64,000 nt of DNA from Lenzites betulinus (lineage: Eukaryota; Basidiomycota; Agaricomycetes; Polyporales; Polyporaceae). The DNA is taken from positions 372,001-436,000 of the forward strand of contig JABYQU010000021.1 in the NCBI GenBank assembly GCA_022264855.1, given 5' to 3'. The position numbers were made by a program, and so were the translations under genes. Numbering within the stretch: the stretch's first letter is position 1; each line of letters begins with the position of its first letter. Positions 24,586 to 36,690 of the stretch are shown in pieces. The notes under the pieces are model-generated. The model worked only from the letters and a program-made list of their open reading frames with translations. It did no database searches and was not told the origin of the DNA.

Positions 24586-27500
24586 GCTCCAAAACGGACG
24601 GGTTTCTCTGTAGGTTTCGATATCTGGGTATCACGGGGACTGTTTACGGGTGCATCTCTTTTCTGAATCTTTGTTTGTACTATAACAACGACCGTGGTGT
24701 TTCGACAGGATGTTCTTTCAATGTCTGCAGCTCCACCTCGCCACCTGGCCAGACCCGCTTCGTCCAGGACGGCAAGCAACCTACCGAAGAGGTCGCCGCT
24801 TGCGACTGCCCAGAACGCTATCGCGCTTCTCGTTCTCTGCCCTGCGCCGTGGTCTGATTCGTCGTTGCATCTAGCTATTCTCGACGCTGTGCGTTCATGA
24901 GCGCAGGTGCGTGTGTCATGTTCTTCTGCCTTGACCATTACGCGAGTGTGGCTTTTGGACTGAATAGCACCCCGCCTGCAGTTCTCCCACCAGCGGTCCG
25001 CCGCTCTAAGCCTAGCCGGCCTCGTTTGCGACCATTTTAGACTCCTGTCGTGCAGCTCATTTTCCGCCGGACTGGATACCACTCGGCAAAGCGTAAGTCC
25101 CGGTGATGCTGAAAGCATCCGCATCGTGGGGGGCCGCATGCCTGAAGATCCTAGCATTGAGTAACCGCGCAAACTTTAGTCGGCCACACTTTCACATTGG
25201 CGCGCGGCGAGCACCTCGAGAAGGTAGGTTGGGTGACATGGGCCTGCCGCAACTGATGGAAGGGGAGGAGCAGAAGGCCTGCAAGTGCCCCCCTGCCGTA
25301 ATACTGCTCAGGCGACATACCTCGGGCTTCTATCACCTCGGTATCACCATGGAGGGACCGCGCGTCATAAGACCACGGACCTCCCTGATCTGCGCCCTCT
25401 CTGCGCGTCCAGACGATCTTCTGTGCGATCGCATGTGCCGTGCGTTATCTCGCATATATCTGTCCTGGCGCTGCGCGCTGTCCTGCACGGCGGTACTGAG
25501 TCTATAGGCTAGCACCTACTGCCACGATCGCCCACGGCCATCGCGAACCAGAAGACGGCGTGCCGGTGGGCGTGCTCACACGCCCTCGCTGCCGGTCGCT
25601 CACATGTGCAAGGCTCCAGTGTGCAGGCTCGCAGATGCACGCGATGGGCCGCGCGCAGACAGCTTCCGTCTGCGCTAGCACGGTGTTCCTTGCAGGTGCT
25701 CGTGTTGGCCCCGCGCGTTCGCGATATGTCGCGGCGAGCCGCTCTGATACCTGCTGTGGCTATCTGCCCTCTTGTGCTGCCTCCGACGTCCTCCCGATGG
25801 GAACACGCAATCGCGCGAGCTGGGCTTCTTCTTCGCTTCCGGGCTGCTTGCTGCAATCTACGACGAGATTCTCCCAGACGGCGTGCCAGGCGGCCGACAA
25901 TACTCGTGTCTCCTGGGTCATGTCTGGCACGGATCTTCAGGATGCGGCGTCTCTTCGCTCGTGTGTAGCTCTGGCACCGTGCTGCACTTGCGCAGAAGAA
26001 CGCGCACAACGAGATACTCGTCGCAAGCTCTGGCGCGCACTGTGGCTAAAGGAACCACGCGAACGCGAAGCGCGTCCATCTCGGGCACTCGCAGCGCGTT
26101 CTATGAGGTCAGCTCCGCCGCCGAATGACACATTGCCCCTCCCTCCGCCGCCGCTCGGATGATGTGCGCACTCGCGTTTGTACGTCCTCTGTTCTATCAG
26201 GGTGTGATTCATGACGCCGCACACGGCCTAGGCCCCGCGTTCCCGCCAGCGCACAACGCGCCGTGATGGCTTCCTGAACTTCCGCCTCTGCCACTCGCGC
26301 TTCATGTCTCACCTACCCGCCTAAGCGCGCTTCGCCTGCCTCCCGGCCTCGCACGAAGCTCGAACGCTCGTGATCCAACACAGTCCGCAGCAATGCGTGT
26401 CCTGTCAGTCTTCCCGCAGGAATTCGGCTTTGGGACAGGTGACTCTCCGTCGAGAAAGTTTGCAGGGGCAATGCGTTCGCTCCGCTTTGTGAGACGTCTT
26501 TCGACATGCGTGGCGCTCCAGCGAGCACTCCGAGGCTGCCACTCTCCGCCTCTTGCTCGTCTTCTTTCTGATCCTTCGGAGCCCGGCGGTGTGTCCAGAC
26601 CTGACGAGGCCAGCCCGCGTCCAGGCGTGTGGTGCGCTGCAGCGCGCACTGCACGGCCAAGTGCAGTTCCCGACGGGTGTGGAGCCGCATCCCTGTCCCA
26701 GAACGTCAACGCCGTTGCCCGTCTGGACATGTTTTGGCCTGGACGCGCGCGTGACTATTCAGTCGTAATCTCTGTTCGCCAGCGACGTTCTCGCCGGGGC
26801 CGTCTGTCTGACGTTGTGCCCGCCGATAAGGTCCAGCTCTAGCTAGGCACGCGTCGCCTCCTTCGTCGTTCATTCGTCCATTCGTTCACGCACGCATTCG
26901 ATTCAGATACTGGACGCTGAAGTTTGGTAAGTACGGCGACACGCGCACAATGACACATCCTCCACAGATCCCGGACCACCCAGAACTCGAGGCTGCCGCG
27001 GCGGCCCGCCAGATTCCCGGCGTGCTTCTCGCAACGCAGCGACTCTGCGCGCACGGCGCACCATGAGAGTCGTCCGCTGGGCCGCCCATACGTGTGGCCC
27101 CCCGTGCGTGGATATCGCTGCCCAAAGCGGAAACGCCGTACCTCTCGAGTCCACCGGTGCAAAGCCCAACCCCGACGCTCGCTCGCCCCCCGAGTCCCAT
27201 GTTCAGCCCAACGGCGAAATCACGTTCCCATTCCCCGCCCCCTAGCCGTCCTCACAATCCGAAGTACCGACGTGCGCACACCCGTCGGGGCACGCGCCCC
27301 CCTCCGCCGCGGGACGCGCCTGGCAAGTAGGTCCCTATGTACCCCGCCTCGTGCAGGGCGGACCGCAGCTCCACCGGGCGCGGGCTAGCGGCGGGGCACG
27401 GTCGGGCCTTATCCTTATCCGCCGCTTGGAGCGTCGGACAATGCAGGGCGGCCTCGTGTGTGATGCGCGCTGCCGCGAGCGTACATACACAGTGCATAAT

Positions 27501-29288
27501 CGATTAAGTGTACGTGCCAAGGCCACGGCGCGTCCGCGCTTGGAGCGCGGGGAGGGGAGCGCCGGGGGAGGACATGAGTACGTGTTCCTCGTCGCGCGCG
27601 GGCGGGGTCTGAGATCTGGGACTCGGGAGTGGGGATTTCTTTATTGAAGGGGCCGCGTGGGTGATGTGGAATTGGGGTGGTGAGCGGCGGCGAGCACTGG
27701 GTGAGGACGGTGGCCCTGGGGGTGATGCGCGTACGTCCAGGCACGGTGCGCCTGCGTACTAGTCTTAGTCCACGTAGTACGCCGTACGCGAGACGGTAGC
27801 CTGGTCAAGGTTGAGGCGTCGAAGACGAATTCGAACGTCCAGGACGTCGACGCGCGCGAGCTATCGCTCGCGATTGCGAGCTGCGTTGGCGATATCTGCG
27901 CATGCACTTACGCAACCGTGACAGACGAATTAGTACGGCCTGCCTCGCGAGGAACGAATTTACCGTCCGCGTCCCAGTCGACCCGCCCTCGTCAATGTCA
28001 CTTCCCGCTCATTCACGCCCACCGGGGCCCACCTCCCCCTCCCGAATACCGAATCTTGAATCTCGAATCCCCGCCCTGAGGCCTGAGGCCTGATTGATCT
28101 CGCGCCCCGCACCGGACTCGAATCACGATCTCTCTCCCACTGGCACACACTGGCACTCGGACCGCACCCGCCTCAAGTGCTCTCCCGCTACGCGACGGTC
28201 GATCAAATAATTATCACCATAATACGAATATCGACCCCGGCGCACACGGAGTCCGGGCCCCCGCAATGTTGAATGATCAATCGACAGGCAGCAGCATGAT
28301 GGCGACTGGAGCACCGCGCCGGGCGAGCGGGCGGAGGAGGAGGGTAGTGAACGTCCCGCGATGGCCCTGGGGAGAGAGCGAAATCACGTCAATGTATCGC
28401 CTGAAATTTATCGACCCTCATACTTGCACCGCGGCGTCCGTGCACCCCGAGTACGAGTCTGATGCACCCTGCCTGGGTCCCCCACGCCACGGCCGCGCCC
28501 CAGGCCCCCCAAAATCCAGGTCAGGTCAGGCCCCCCTGTACCTACCAATAGTCCAATAGTACTAAATAAAACGCGCACGCACTTGCCCGCTCTGAGACTG
28601 ACTTCAGTATTAGAACGCGCGCAGGAGGCAGGACGCTGATCGCGGCGGGCCCGGCGGGACGCGTCACGGGTAGGATCAGAATCTCCGATCGCGCGCGTCG
28701 GGCGCGGGCCGGCCGCGAGCTTTTGGGATGGCGGCCTGGAATTCCGGGCATTCCGCTGATTCGAATTTCGGGTGTGTGCAGTGGACAGGACGGGTATGCA
28801 CATGCACGCGAGGGAGGAATTGAGGCGGCCGGTGCGCGTCGAACCCGACTCGAGCAGCGTTGTCGATGTAAGGCGGTGGGCCGAGGATCCGGGGGCGCCA
28901 TGTGGGCGACTTGTGCCGGGGGAGGAGCATGTGCGCCCTCGCCTTGGGGGCATGGGACAGATCTTCAACTTGCAAAAAATCGACGGACGAAGGCATATTG
29001 CAGGATCATTTTTGTTCAGCGTGTAGCTAGTGTGTAGCTACGGTACAATTCAGAGCGGTGGTGGTGTCGTGTGGTGTGGTGTGGTACAATCACAATGAGA
29101 ATGTGTAGCGTGTAGCAACGGATACAGGGCGCGGGTCTCCTCCATTCTTGTTTCTTGTTCTCGGTCCTCCATTTGTATTTGTTCGGTCATTTGTTTGTCT
29201 TTTGTCACTGTCGCCGTCGCTGTCGCGCTCTTTTGTCGCGTCGGGGTCTTTTGTCAGGCGCGCCCACGGATTACCCGCGACGCGACGT
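24586..29288. other. Long intergenic region without a supported gene
   Basis: About 4.7 kb. GC-rich sequence gives long open frames on both strands at once (for example 25.5-26.8 kb), a composition effect; none shows domains, sensible introns or biased codon use. A short GT-rich tract and a repeated TGTGTAGC motif lie at 29015-29120. The sequence may include the 3' untranslated region of the short-chain dehydrogenase. Confidence 0.55.
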
Positions 29289-32200
29289 TCACCGCCCCAT
29301 CCATCCCTGTGTGCGTGCGTGCGTCAGCCAAGCAGCGTCGCGGAACACCGACACAAGCGCAGCACCGACACAGGGTCAAGGTCAAGATCGAGTGAGGAAC
29401 ACCGGCCCGAGCGCGCGCAATGGAACAGAATGGAATGGAGAGCCTGTGGCGCAGATTGGAGAGCGGTGGAGGGGCAATGATGGAAGGCTGGGATGCGGGG
29501 TAGGAAGGGGGGACAGGTACACTGCACTGCACTGCACCGTAGGACAGTGATAGGGACAAGGATGGCCCCGCGACCAGAACCTGCACGAACTGTGGAGGTA
29601 GAGAGAAGAGTGGCGCGGGATCCGCGCAAATCGCGTGCCGGGCGACGTCGCAGGGTGCGCGAACGCACGGAAGTCCAAAACTCTCGGAAAAAGGCGGGCA
29701 AAAAGACAAGAGAGAGAAGGGACACTCACGCCATCAACAACGAGCAGCTCGCCGCACACGTACTGGCTCGCCGCGCTCGCGAGGAACACGACCGGGCCCG
29801 CGAAGTCGCGCGGCGTGCCCCAGCGCCCCGCGGGGATGCGCTCCGAGATCTGGCGCAGGCGCACCGGGTCCGCGAGCAGTTTTTCGTTCCTGTGGGTGAT
29901 AAGTAGACGTCAGTGTAAGTCAGTGTCAGACTCGGGGAGAGGAAGTCGAGGGAAAGTGGGTCAAGCGAGAGTGAGTCGGTCACCCGCACAACGCCGGCGC
30001 AAACATCTCGCAGATGGCCGCTACCCCCCTCTAGCACGCCGCAGAGACACAGCGCGAAGAGTCAGAGCGCACACGCGCGCTGTGGAGCCCATGAGCCAGA
30101 GAGCGCGTCAAACGGAGCATGCAGCACATCTGACCGTGCGCGTGTTCTCGTGTTCTCGTGCTCGGCGTGTGCGGAGTCTGAGGTTCCTCACACTACAGTC
30201 TGACTCCCCCTAGCCTCCCATCGCCCAGGCCCAACAGCGAAAAAGAGAAAAAGAGAAACGAGCCGTGGGTATGGTAGGGAACGGGCGGGGAGGGCGGGGA
30301 GGCAGGCAGGCAGGAAGTCCACGTGCCGCGATCCAGCCATTGACATCACCGCCTGTCCCTTCTGCCTTCTGATCGCGACCCCGCGTGTGTGGGCACCGGA
30401 GTGCGGCGCGGGCGCAATACAGAATAAAGGGAAATCCCGAATAAAGAATAGAGTGGACGGTGGGAGAGCGGGGGGCAGGAGGCAGGCAGGCCGAGGCAAA
30501 ACGCTACCGTCCCTCAGGAGACGTGCGCAAAGCCTAAGGCTAAGGCTAAGGCGATTCGGGTGCGGGCTGCGGTGCGGCGGGCCCGATGCGCCGCTGGACA
30601 CAAGCAGGGCGGGAGAACGACGGGCTCGAGAGGCGGAGTAACGAGAAACAGACGGGAGAAAGAGAGGAAAGAGGAGGAGGCGGACGCACATGTCGGTGGC
30701 GATGTACCCGGGGCAGATGCCGTTCACCTGGACGTTCTCCTTGCTCCACTCGTTCGCGAGCGCCTTCGTGAGCTGCCCGAGCGCGCCCTTCGCCGCTGCG
30801 TACGCGGGGACCGTCAGCCCGCCCTGTGCGGATGCAACATTATATCAGCGCATGCGCATAAAAAGGGTGACGGTGTGGAGGGGGGAGCGGGAGGACGGTG
30901 TAACAGGTGTGATAGGAAAAGACGGAGGGAAGGGGGGCTAGGACGAGCAAAGACCGGAGACAGACCTGGAAAGTGAGCAGCGAGCAGAAGTTGATGATCT
31001 TCCCGCGGCGGCGCGGCACCATGTGCTGCCCCGCGGCCTGCGAGAGCAGCCACACGGACTTGAGGTTCACGTTCAGGACCTGTGGGCGTCAGCGCATCAT
31101 CATGTGTGAGGGTGCGGGTGTATGCGCGGGTGTATGCGCGGGTGAGTGCGCGGGTGAGTGCATGCGGGTACGTGAGGGTGTGAATGCGGGGGAGGGGGAG
31201 GGGGAGGATGCGCAGGGTGCGCAGCGGGAGAAGGGAACGCAGAGGCGCACACACAGGGGAGAAGGAAACGGGGGACGACGAAAGGGCGCAGCCGCAGCCG
31301 TGACAGACGCAGAACGCAGAAGGGTCGAAGGGAGGGGCGTGTGTATGCGTGCATGGCGGTATGGTAGCGTGGCCACAGCACGAACAGGACGCGACGCGAA
31401 GAGGAGACGCGCAGAGCAAAAACGCGGATGCGCGATCCGGGATTAGTTCGGACGGACGCGCCACAGTTCGAATGCGCGTTTACGGCGGAACATAGTTGGG
31501 ATGCCCACAACAACGTGCAGGCGCCATAAACGTCGACGATCGCAGGCAGGCAGGCAAGGCACGCAGCGCATACAGGAAGGCAGCGCAGCGGGCAGGTGAC
31601 GCACCGATCGCACAGCGGGGCGTGCGCAATTCACCGCGCGCGAGATGAAAGGGCAGCGAGGAAGATTCACGAGGAAGGCCAATTGCAAGGAGGGAGGGGG
31701 AGGGGGAGGGGAGCGCCGATCGCGATTCACGGTTCAGGAAAGAGGATTCAGAGTTCGCGTTCGTGTGCAGGGATGCGCGGCGCGGGGGCATTGCGTTAAT
31801 GGGCGATCGGCGCAGCCGTGCGGACATAAGCGCGCGGGGGCGACCGTACGAACGGGAGGCAGGCGGGGGCGTGATATGGTGATATGACGCACGAGGTAGG
31901 CGCGGCGCAGCGGAGAAAATGCGAGGGTCACAGCACGGCGCGGCGCCAGAACGAATCGACGAACGGCGAACCAGCGAAGAAGGCGAAGAGAGCGAGCGCA
32001 GCCAAAAGCGGGCATGGACGCGGATTGTGGCAGATTCGATCGCGATAGGCAGGCGCGACGAGCAGCGGCAGCATCATGTATCAGCGTGCCATCGCGTCGT
32101 CCGGCGAATGTACACGCGTACGGGCACGCGCGAAGGCAAAGGCAACAGCGTCCGAGCGCGTCCGGGGATGTGCGACGCGCGGGCGAGGCACGGGTGCGCG

Positions 32201-33305
32201 ACGGGGAGCCAGCGGTGCGGTGAGGAATCAGGATACCGCAGAGCGAGCACGCCATGGCGCGATAAGACGCGGTTGCGTTCGCGTTCGCATGAGAGGCAGT
32301 GAACCAGAGAGAGGGACCCGGGGAGGCGAGGAGAGAGTAAGAGGGTGTGCGCAGGTGACGCATGCACATGAACGGCGTCATTCCCACCGCGCACGTGCGG
32401 GAAGAGGGGGGAGGGGGGGTGCCGGCGTGCGGGGTCGCGCGAAGCGCGATTGGGGAGGAGGGGCACGGCGGAGGGGCATCGGATAAGGCGCGCGAGCCGG
32501 CGCGGTGGGTCGCGGTCGTGGGGGGTGGGAGTGGGAGCACGGGAGGATGCGCGGTGTCCGATGCGGATGCGGGCGAGGACGAATTCGTGCGCAGGGAGGG
32601 GAAGGAAGATCCGTGGAAAAAGAAAGGGAGGAGCGGAGAAGAGCGGCAGTCAGTAAGAAGCCGTGCACAGGGGCGAATCGCGCCAAAACCGAAATGAAAA
32701 GTATTCGCGCGCGCGCAGATGTACAGACCCCGCGCGCGCATGCACGAAGGTTAGGATTCCTCAACCTAACCCGAACCCGAAAACCAAGAAGGAGACACGC
32801 ACATCGTCCCAGTCCGCCTCAGGAAACTGCACGGCCGGCGATCTCCGCTGGATGCCCGCGCAGTTGACGAGGACGTGGATCTCGCCGCCCATCTTCGCGA
32901 GCGCGGCCGCGAACACGCCCCGCACGCCCTCGAGGTCCGCGAGGTCGCACTCGACCGTCTGCACCGTGCGCCCCAGCGCGCGGATCGCGTCCGCCGTCGG
33001 GTCGCTCACAGCAGCGGCGGGGTCAGCGGCGGGGCGCCTGACGAGGCAGATGTCCGCGCCGGCCTCTGCGAGGGCGATCGCGCACGCAGCGCCGATGCCT
33101 GGGGTGCGATAAGGGCGTGGGGCAGGTGCGGGGAGCCACAGCGCAGCAGCGCAGAACAGAACAGGAACATCATCAGCACACACACGCACGGAACTGGGGC
33201 AGCGTTCGAGGAAGGGGACGGACCGCGGGTGGCGCCCGTGATGAGCACGTTTTGGCCAGCAAGCGAGAACAGGGCCGGGGCAGGCACGGCGGGGGTCGGT
33301 TCCAT
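29289..33305 (-). CDS. Short-chain dehydrogenase/reductase, KduD (2-deoxy-D-gluconate 3-dehydrogenase) type
   Basis: NAD(P)-dependent oxidoreductase of the classical SDR family. The resemblance to bacterial KduD (2-dehydro-3-deoxy-gluconate 5-dehydrogenase) is strong in the second half. Six exons (33224-33305, 32803-33098, 30966-31079, 30690-30823, 29730-29889, 29289-29306) join in phase to 267 aa. Motifs: cofactor loop [22 protein letters not shown], catalytic Ser in [11 protein letters not shown], Tyr-x3-Lys in [50 protein letters not shown] and the terminus VVDGGWMGR. The last exon codes only GWMGR and stop. Introns are 125, 1723, 142, 800 and 423 bp, very large for this genome and full of G/A-rich (plus strand) low-complexity repeats. 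It is divergent from the polyol dehydrogenase next door. Confidence 0.9.
31080..32802 (-). repeat. 1723 bp GC-rich low-complexity intron of the short-chain dehydrogenase
   Basis: The sequence between two confidently assigned exons holds G-rich tandem arrays on the plus strand: GCGGGTGTAT/GCGGGTGAGT-type repeats at 31108-31190, GGGGGAGGGGGAGGGGGAGG at about 31189-31208, a similar run at 31692-31710, and (GGCA)n microsatellites near 31545. No coding frame continues through it. The flanking exons match the family without a gap in the protein. Confidence 0.7.
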
Positions 33306-33942
33306 CGCTGCGATTCTGTGCGTACTGTGGTACTGTGGTGGTGTTTCGTGCTGCGCGCGGTGGTATGCAGAAGCGCGGCATGGCTCGCGTTTAAATAAAC
33401 AGTACGCGGCGGCGGAGGACGAGGACGCATTCCGGATCGGGCAGGCGGTCCAGGAGGAGCGGCGGGCGCCTGCGTGTTGCCGGCTATTTCCCCGGGTCGG
33501 AGACCGGTGCGAGGCGCCGGAGAAGCCCCTCGCCGGAGCCCAAACGCGGGCGGTGGGCAGCGACTGAATGGGGGCGCAGATAAGCCGTGTGCCGTGTGCG
33601 GGCGGTGGGCCCCCTCCTGCAAAAAATGGCCCGGAAAAAGGAGGTGCGAGTGCGGCGAGGCGGGTGGGTGCGCGCACGCGTGGCGCGCCGAGGGAGCAAG
33701 CTGCTGACTCAGCAGATCAGGCGCGGGCGGTCGGACCGGGGGCACGCAGGCAGAAGAAGGAAGGCAGAGGGAGGAGCGTCCGATCCCCCAGCGAGGGTAC
33801 GTCGCGCACTCGCCCAGGAGCTCACGAGACTCGCGATCGCGCCGCCTATAAATCCGCCCCCTCCCCTCCTCCTTCTTTCCGTAACACGCCCCCCACCCGC
33901 CGCCGCCCCTCCTCCTCCGCCGCCGCCACTCTTCCCACCGCA
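33306..33942. promoter_or_regulatory. Divergent promoter of the SDR / polyol dehydrogenase pair
   Basis: A 637 bp GC-rich interval. TATAAA at 33847-33852 sits 91 bp before the plus-strand ATG. A minus-strand TATTTAAA at 33390-33397 sits about 85 bp before the SDR ATG. The layout suggests co-regulation of the two dehydrogenases. Confidence 0.55.
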
Positions 33943-35277
33943 ATGTCTCCTATCGCACTCCCAACCCAGCACGCCGCCGTCCTGCACGGCGCGAAGGACC
34001 TCGTCTTCGAGGAGCGCACCCTCTGGCCCCCACACCAGGGCCAGGCCCAGGTCGCCGTTATGGCCACCGGCCTCTGCGGAAGCGACCGTGCGTGCCCCGC
34101 CCCGTTCCACCCGCTACTTCGCCCGTCGTATTAACCGCGCCGTGCAGTGCACTACTACGCGCACGGGCGCAACGGCGACTTCGTCGTGCAGGCGCCGCTC
34201 GTGCTCGGGCACGAAGCCGCGGGCATCATCACCGCCGTCGGCCCCGGCGTGAAGCACCTCGTCCCCGGCCAGCGCGTCGCGATCGAGGCGGGCATCATGT
34301 GCAACAACTGCTCGTATTGCGCAAAGGGCCGCTACAACCTCTGCAAGAACATGCGCTTCTGCTCCAGCGCGAAGACCTTCCCCCACGCCGACGGCACCCT
34401 CCAAGAGCGCATGAACCACCCCGCGCACGTCCTCCACCCGTGAGTATCTCTTCCTCCCTCCCCCTCCCCCCCCCTCTCCCTCGCTCTATCTCTTCGATCC
34501 TCCAATGTACTCGGCCCGATACGGGCGTGAGCACGTGACACATAACGACAGACGCTGACAACGCCACACACACACAGACTCCCCGACAACCTCTCCTTCG
34601 AGCAAGCCGCGCTCGCCGAGCCGCTCTCCGTGCTCATCCACGCCGCGCGCCGCGCGTCCTTCACGCCCGACTCGCACCCCACCGTGCTCGTCTTCGGCGT
34701 CGGCGCGATCGGCCTCCTCGCGTGCGCGCTCGCAAAATCGTACGGCGCCTCCCGCGTCGTCGCGATCGACATCAACCCCGCGCGCCTCGCCTTCGCGCGC
34801 GAGCACGGCTTCGCCCAGCAGGTGCACTGCTTGCCCGCGGGCGACCGCGCGAAGACGACGGAGGAGGCGCTAAGGCGCGCGCGCGAGAGCATCGGCGCGG
34901 CGCTCGCGGAGTTCGGCCTGCCCGACGGCGCGGAGCTTGTGTTTGAGTGCACGGGCGCGGAGCCGTGCATCCAGATGTCGGTGCACGCGGCGGCGACGGG
35001 CGGGAAGGTGATGCTCGTCGGCATGGGCGCGCGCAACGTGACGCTGCCGCTGAGCGCGGCGGCGACGCGCGAGGTCGACATCCACGGCTCGTTCCGCTAT
35101 GCGCATACCTACCCCGCGGCGCTCGCGCTGCTCGCGGAGGGGCGGCTGCCGGGGATCGAGAGCATCATTACGCACCGGTTTAGGTTGGAGGAGACGGCGC
35201 GCGCGTTTGAGTTGCTTGCGAGGGGAAGGGACGAGGAGGGGAGGATGGTGCTGAAGGTGATGGTGGGCGCGCAGTGA
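33943..35277 (+). CDS. Zinc-dependent polyol (sorbitol/xylitol-type) dehydrogenase
   Basis: Medium-chain NAD-dependent dehydrogenase oxidising a sugar alcohol. Exons 33943-34087, 34148-34439 and 34578-35277 give 378 aa. Catalytic-zinc ligands are the Cys of TGLCGSDLHYY (CGSD split by intron 1), His-Glu in LGHEAAGII, and a later Glu in LAEPLSVLIHAARR. The structural-zinc loop is intact in GIMCNNCSYCAKGRYNLC (four Cys). The Rossmann motif is VFGVGAIGLLACA, followed by VVAIDIN, whose Asp predicts NAD rather than NADP. The end is MVLKVMVGAQ. The specific substrate (sorbitol, xylitol, L-arabinitol) cannot be settled here. Divergent from the KduD-like gene. Confidence 0.92.
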
Positions 35278-36189
35278 GCGGTGGAGCGGTGGGCTCTTCT
35301 GCATAGACTCGTCTTTTGCGATCCCTCCCCTCCCCTGCCCGCCTCGCCGCCTGCCACAGCCTGCACTTCGCCACTAGTTGCTGCCCCGTCTTGCGCCCCA
35401 CCTCGCCTGCACCTCTCCCTTCGCGCGGATCGATCCACACTCTACCACCCCCTCGACGACGACGACGCGGCCAGAAAATCACTCAGCAGGCGCGACGCGA
35501 CGTCATCGGCTCTTCTCCTCTTCTCCCCTTCTCTCTACCATCCCCCGCCGTCTTCTCCCTCTCTTCCCCTCCGTCGCGATCCTCTCCACCCGCTTCGATC
35601 CAAATGCTCTCTCGATCTGGCCCGAGTCCCGCTTACGCTTGACGCCCTCGCATGCACGCCCCCGCTCCATGTATTCTAGCTGGACCGCACACAGCGCCGC
35701 CCTACGTGTATCACTACCTAAGTCCCCCTCTTCCCCCCATCCGCTCTTCCCCTTCCCCCCATCCGCTCTTCGCGCGCACCCCCGGGTCGGGTCTGCGCCT
35801 CGCCTCTTTCCACGACGCCGCGATGTTCCCGTTCTGCACATGCCCACTACGCCCCCGCTGTGTGTGTCTGTTTACACGCGTATCTATCCCGTACCACATT
35901 GTTTAGTACACATTTTGGATCGCCATCGTCTACATATACCAATTGCAATGTTCGAGATCATCTCTGTGTGCGTGTGTGACATATTGAGATGAGGGAACTT
36001 GAAGGACGATGAGTGGGTTGAAGATGAACTTTTGGGCCCGTTCATGATGACGAGTTTGTGAAGCCTCGATGCGGAGGACGTTACTAGACTTGAGCTTGTC
36101 TTGCTCGAGGATGGATGTATACTACGTACAGTGTGGAGCAAATATTGCTGTTCGTCAGGTGTTTGGGAGCTTGGAGGTGACCTTGACTT

Positions 36190-36690
36190 CGCCGCTCGGT
36201 CGGTTATACGATTGCACTACGAATATGTGCGCCAACCCCGCACCGCGCACGTTCCATGGCCGGAACCTATGCGGCGCTCGTTCGCAGAAAGGCGAGTTTC
36301 ACGCGAAATGCATATGGAAACGTGCCCGGCGTGGCAAGTCGCGAAACTTGCAGCTCCCGAGGTCTGAGGCCTGAGCTCCGGAAGACCCGGTGCACAGCGC
36401 GATATTCACGCACTACAGTGACATCCTTCGCGACCCTGCTGCAGCGCTGTGGGGTTGCCACCCCGCGTATACTCACTCACTGACATAGGGCAATGCCCTG
36501 GCAGATTATATATGATGTGCATTACAACGAACAGAAGCGGAAACAAACTTGTGCACCGACCCCGCACCCGCACTGCGCACGTTCCGTTGCCGAAACCTGT
36601 AGTCGCCGCTCGCTCGCAGCGAGTTTCACGCGAAATAATGGAAACGCGCCCGGGGTTGCAATTGGCAAGTCGGAACACGACACAAACCAC
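36190..36690 (+). repeat. Diverged direct repeat pair (units about 36190-36350 and 36500-36690)
   Basis: Both units run in the same order through CCCCGCACC, a GCGCACGTTCC block, CCGGAACCT/CCGAAACCT, GCGCTCG/CCGCTCGCTCGCAG, GCGAGTTTCACGCGAAAT, GGAAACG(T/C)GCCCGG and GGCAAGTC. Small insertions separate the matching blocks, so the pair is old. No terminal repeats were seen. Confidence 0.6.

Noticed and set aside
25509..26842. Several 120-200 codon frames on both strands
   Set aside because: High GC lowers stop frequency. The frames overlap on opposite strands, have Arg/Ala/Ser-heavy random composition, no domains and no plausible introns.
28085..28140. tRNA-like B box on the minus strand (GATTCGAGTCC)
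   Set aside because: The T-stem arms do not pair and no acceptor stem is found.
30300..31560. GGCA-type microsatellites considered as a CRISPR or other array
   Set aside because: Simple 4 bp slippage repeats inside introns, without spacer structure; the genome is eukaryotic.
31734..32741. 335-codon minus-strand frame
   Set aside because: It sits wholly inside the 1.7 kb intron of the short-chain dehydrogenase and encodes only low-complexity Arg/Pro/Ser sequence.
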